NCBI GenBank assembly: GCA_001791425.1
Contig: MGEP01000026.1
Location: 1 to 6,798 of the forward strand
Direction of reading: 5' to 3'
Length of the DNA stretch: 6,798 nt
Source: Candidatus Uhrbacteria bacterium RIFCSPLOWO2_02_FULL_48_12
Lineage (GTDB): Bacteria > Patescibacteriota > Patescibacteriia > GWA2-46-9
This document shows, one piece after another, positions 5,713 through 6,798 of this stretch. How positions within the stretch are numbered: position 1 is the stretch's first letter; the number at the start of each line of letters is the position of its first letter. A program made the position numbers and the translations under genes. The notes under the pieces are model-generated. The model had not been told where the DNA came from. It did no database searches and saw only the letters and a program-made list of their open reading frames with translations.

Positions 5713-5721
5713 AATATACCT

Positions 5722-6798
5722 ATGAACAATTTTACAACTAAGTCGCAAGAGGCGCTTCAGCGCGCTTATCAATTGGCCAGCGAGCGCAACCATCAGCAAA
5801 TAGAGCCATTGCACCTGCTGGCGGCCTTGCTTGGTCAGGAAGAAAGCATTGTTTTGCCGGTTTTAAAGCAATTAGAGGCACCCACGGCGACAATCAAGGA
5901 GGCCATTGCGACGGCCCTAGAATCCTTGCCGCATGTGCAATCAGGGGGTCTTTTGCAGGTTTATTTGAGTCCGGAAATGGCAGAAGTGATTAAGCGCGCG
6001 GATGCTGAAGCCGGTCGTCTTAATGATGAATTTATCAGCACGGAACACCTCTTTCTGGCTATCTCTGAAGTGGCGAGTTCAGCCGCCGATATATTGCGGC
6101 GTTTTAAAATATCCTACGATAAAATTTTGCAGGTTTTGGTAAGTGTGCGCGGCACCCAGCGCATCACTGACGCCGAGCCAGAATCAAAGTTTCAGGCCCT
6201 GGAAAAATACGCGCGCAACCTGACGGCTCTGGCTCGTCAAAAAAAGCTGGATCCGGTGATCGGCCGCGATGATGAAATACGCAGAGTCATGCAAGTTTTG
6301 TCTCGCCGCACAAAAAATAATCCAGTGCTCATTGGCGAAGCGGGCACGGGCAAAACTGCCATTGTGGAGGGTTTGGCCCAGCGCATCACTGACGGCGATG
6401 TACCCGAATCGCTGAAAGACAAAGAATTAATCGCTCTTGACCTTGGCTCCATGCTGGCTGGCGCCAAATTTCGCGGTGAATTTGAAGACCGATTAAAAGC
6501 CGTCTTGAAAGAAATCAGCAATGCCGCGGGCAAGGTTATTTTATTTATTGACGAACTGCATACGCTGGTTGGCGCTGGCGCGGCCGAAGGAGCGATTGAC
6601 GCTTCTAATATGTTGAAGCCGCCATTGGCTCGCGGCGAACTGCATGCTATCGGCGCCACGACCTTGAAGGAGTATCAAAAATATATTGAAAAAGACCCGG
6701 CGCTGGAGAGACGTTTCCAGCCGGTTTATGTAGGCGAGCCGACTTTGGAAGACACCGTTGCCATTTTAAGAGGCATCAAAGAGAGGTACGAAGTCCAT
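5722..6798 (+). CDS. clpB: ClpB protein disaggregase, N-terminal 359 residues (3' end outside window)
   Basis: ClpB is a hexameric AAA+ chaperone that pulls polypeptides from aggregates together with DnaK/DnaJ. The visible part holds the N-domain with two Clp_N repeats (about 3-40, FTTKSQEALQ and HLLAALL; about 80-115, STEHLFLAIS) and most of the first ATPase domain. LDPVIGRDDEIRRVMQVLSRR (176-196) precedes Walker A GEAGTGKT (205-212), the pore loop AGAKFRGEFEDR (246-257), Walker B VILFIDE (272-278), and the GATT (311-314) and ALERRF (327-332) arginine-finger segment. Numbering is within one residue of E. coli ClpB. The Walker A Pro-Gly-Val of E. coli is Ala-Gly-Thr here, and pore tyrosine Y251 is Phe (F250); both are conservative. 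The middle domain and second ATPase lie beyond the edge, so ClpC cannot be excluded absolutely, though MNNFTTKSQEAL and the body are ClpB-like. Control by HrcA is indicated by the CIRCE element. Confidence 0.96.
   Translation, partial: MNNFTTKSQEALQRAYQLASERNHQQIEPLHLLAALLGQEESIVLPVLKQLEAPTATIKEAIATALESLPHVQSGGLLQVYLSPEMAEVIKRADAEAGRLNDEFISTEHLFLAISEVASSAADILRRFKISYDKILQVLVSVRGTQRITDAEPESKFQALEKYARNLTALARQKKLDPVIGRDDEIRRVMQVLSRRTKNNPVLIGEAGTGKTAIVEGLAQRITDGDVPESLKDKELIALDLGSMLAGAKFRGEFEDRLKAVLKEISNAAGKVILFIDELHTLVGAGAAEGAIDASNMLKPPLARGELHAIGATTLKEYQKYIEKDPALERRFQPVYVGEPTLEDTVAILRGIKERYEVH

Noticed and set aside
5521..5814. Open frame on the minus strand covering the CIRCE region and the first codons of clpB
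   Set aside because: It overlaps the operator and the certain clpB start, and its product has no recognisable features.
6237..6659. Long minus-strand open frame inside clpB
   Set aside because: It lies wholly antisense to conserved AAA+ motifs; its Ser/Pro/Ala-rich product is typical of a shadow frame.
1..6798. CRISPR array, tRNA or rRNA gene, insertion sequence
   Set aside because: I saw no regularly spaced repeats, no cloverleaf with a T-arm, no rRNA segment and no transposase in either strand.

Overview
The window looks like chromosomal sequence from an uncultivated bacterium, most plausibly of the Candidate Phyla Radiation (Patescibacteria, Parcubacteria-like). The reasons are compact genes with almost no spacing, no clear Shine-Dalgarno sequence ahead of any gene, a small homing-endonuclease-associated-repeat ORF of a kind I associate with these genomes, and a fused WecG/TagA-Nudix protein. 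TGA serves as a stop (end of the WecG-Nudix gene), so the code is standard and not the Gracilibacteria/Absconditabacteria code. The lineage is an inference; no rRNA marker is present.

Layout. Bases 2-94 (+) hold the last 30 codons of a probable FtsQ/DivIB cell-division protein. Bases 95-549 are AT-rich and contain one short + strand ORF (113-415), flanked by 12-bp direct repeats, followed by an inverted repeat and a weak terminator-like hairpin. From 5495 down to 550 runs a tight minus-strand gene train: thpR (RNA 2',3'-cyclic phosphodiesterase), a WecG/TagA glycosyltransferase fused to an RppH-like Nudix domain, gltX (glutamyl-tRNA synthetase), a secreted coiled-coil M23 peptidase, and a four-helix membrane protein of unknown function. 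Gaps are 1, 3, 9 and 55 bases; the last contains a strong hairpin. Bases 5496-5721 form a divergent control region. From 5722 to the window edge (+) is the first 359 codons of clpB.

The best supported regulatory feature is a perfect CIRCE operator (5580-5606) immediately downstream of a TTGACA-type promoter ahead of clpB, implying HrcA control of this disaggregase. The operator sits between two divergent units, so it could also affect the minus-strand train. The train mixes RNA metabolism and translation (ThpR, RppH-like Nudix, GluRS) with envelope functions (GT26 glycosyltransferase, M23 peptidase, membrane protein). Co-transcription is inferred from spacing only. A short motif, ACCCCGTTAGA, recurs in the intra-operon hairpin and the clpB leader and may be a dispersed palindromic element. 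I did not find convincing evidence for a new defence or mobile system; the least explained items are the repeat-flanked small ORF, the hairpin/motif family and the glycosyltransferase-Nudix fusion.
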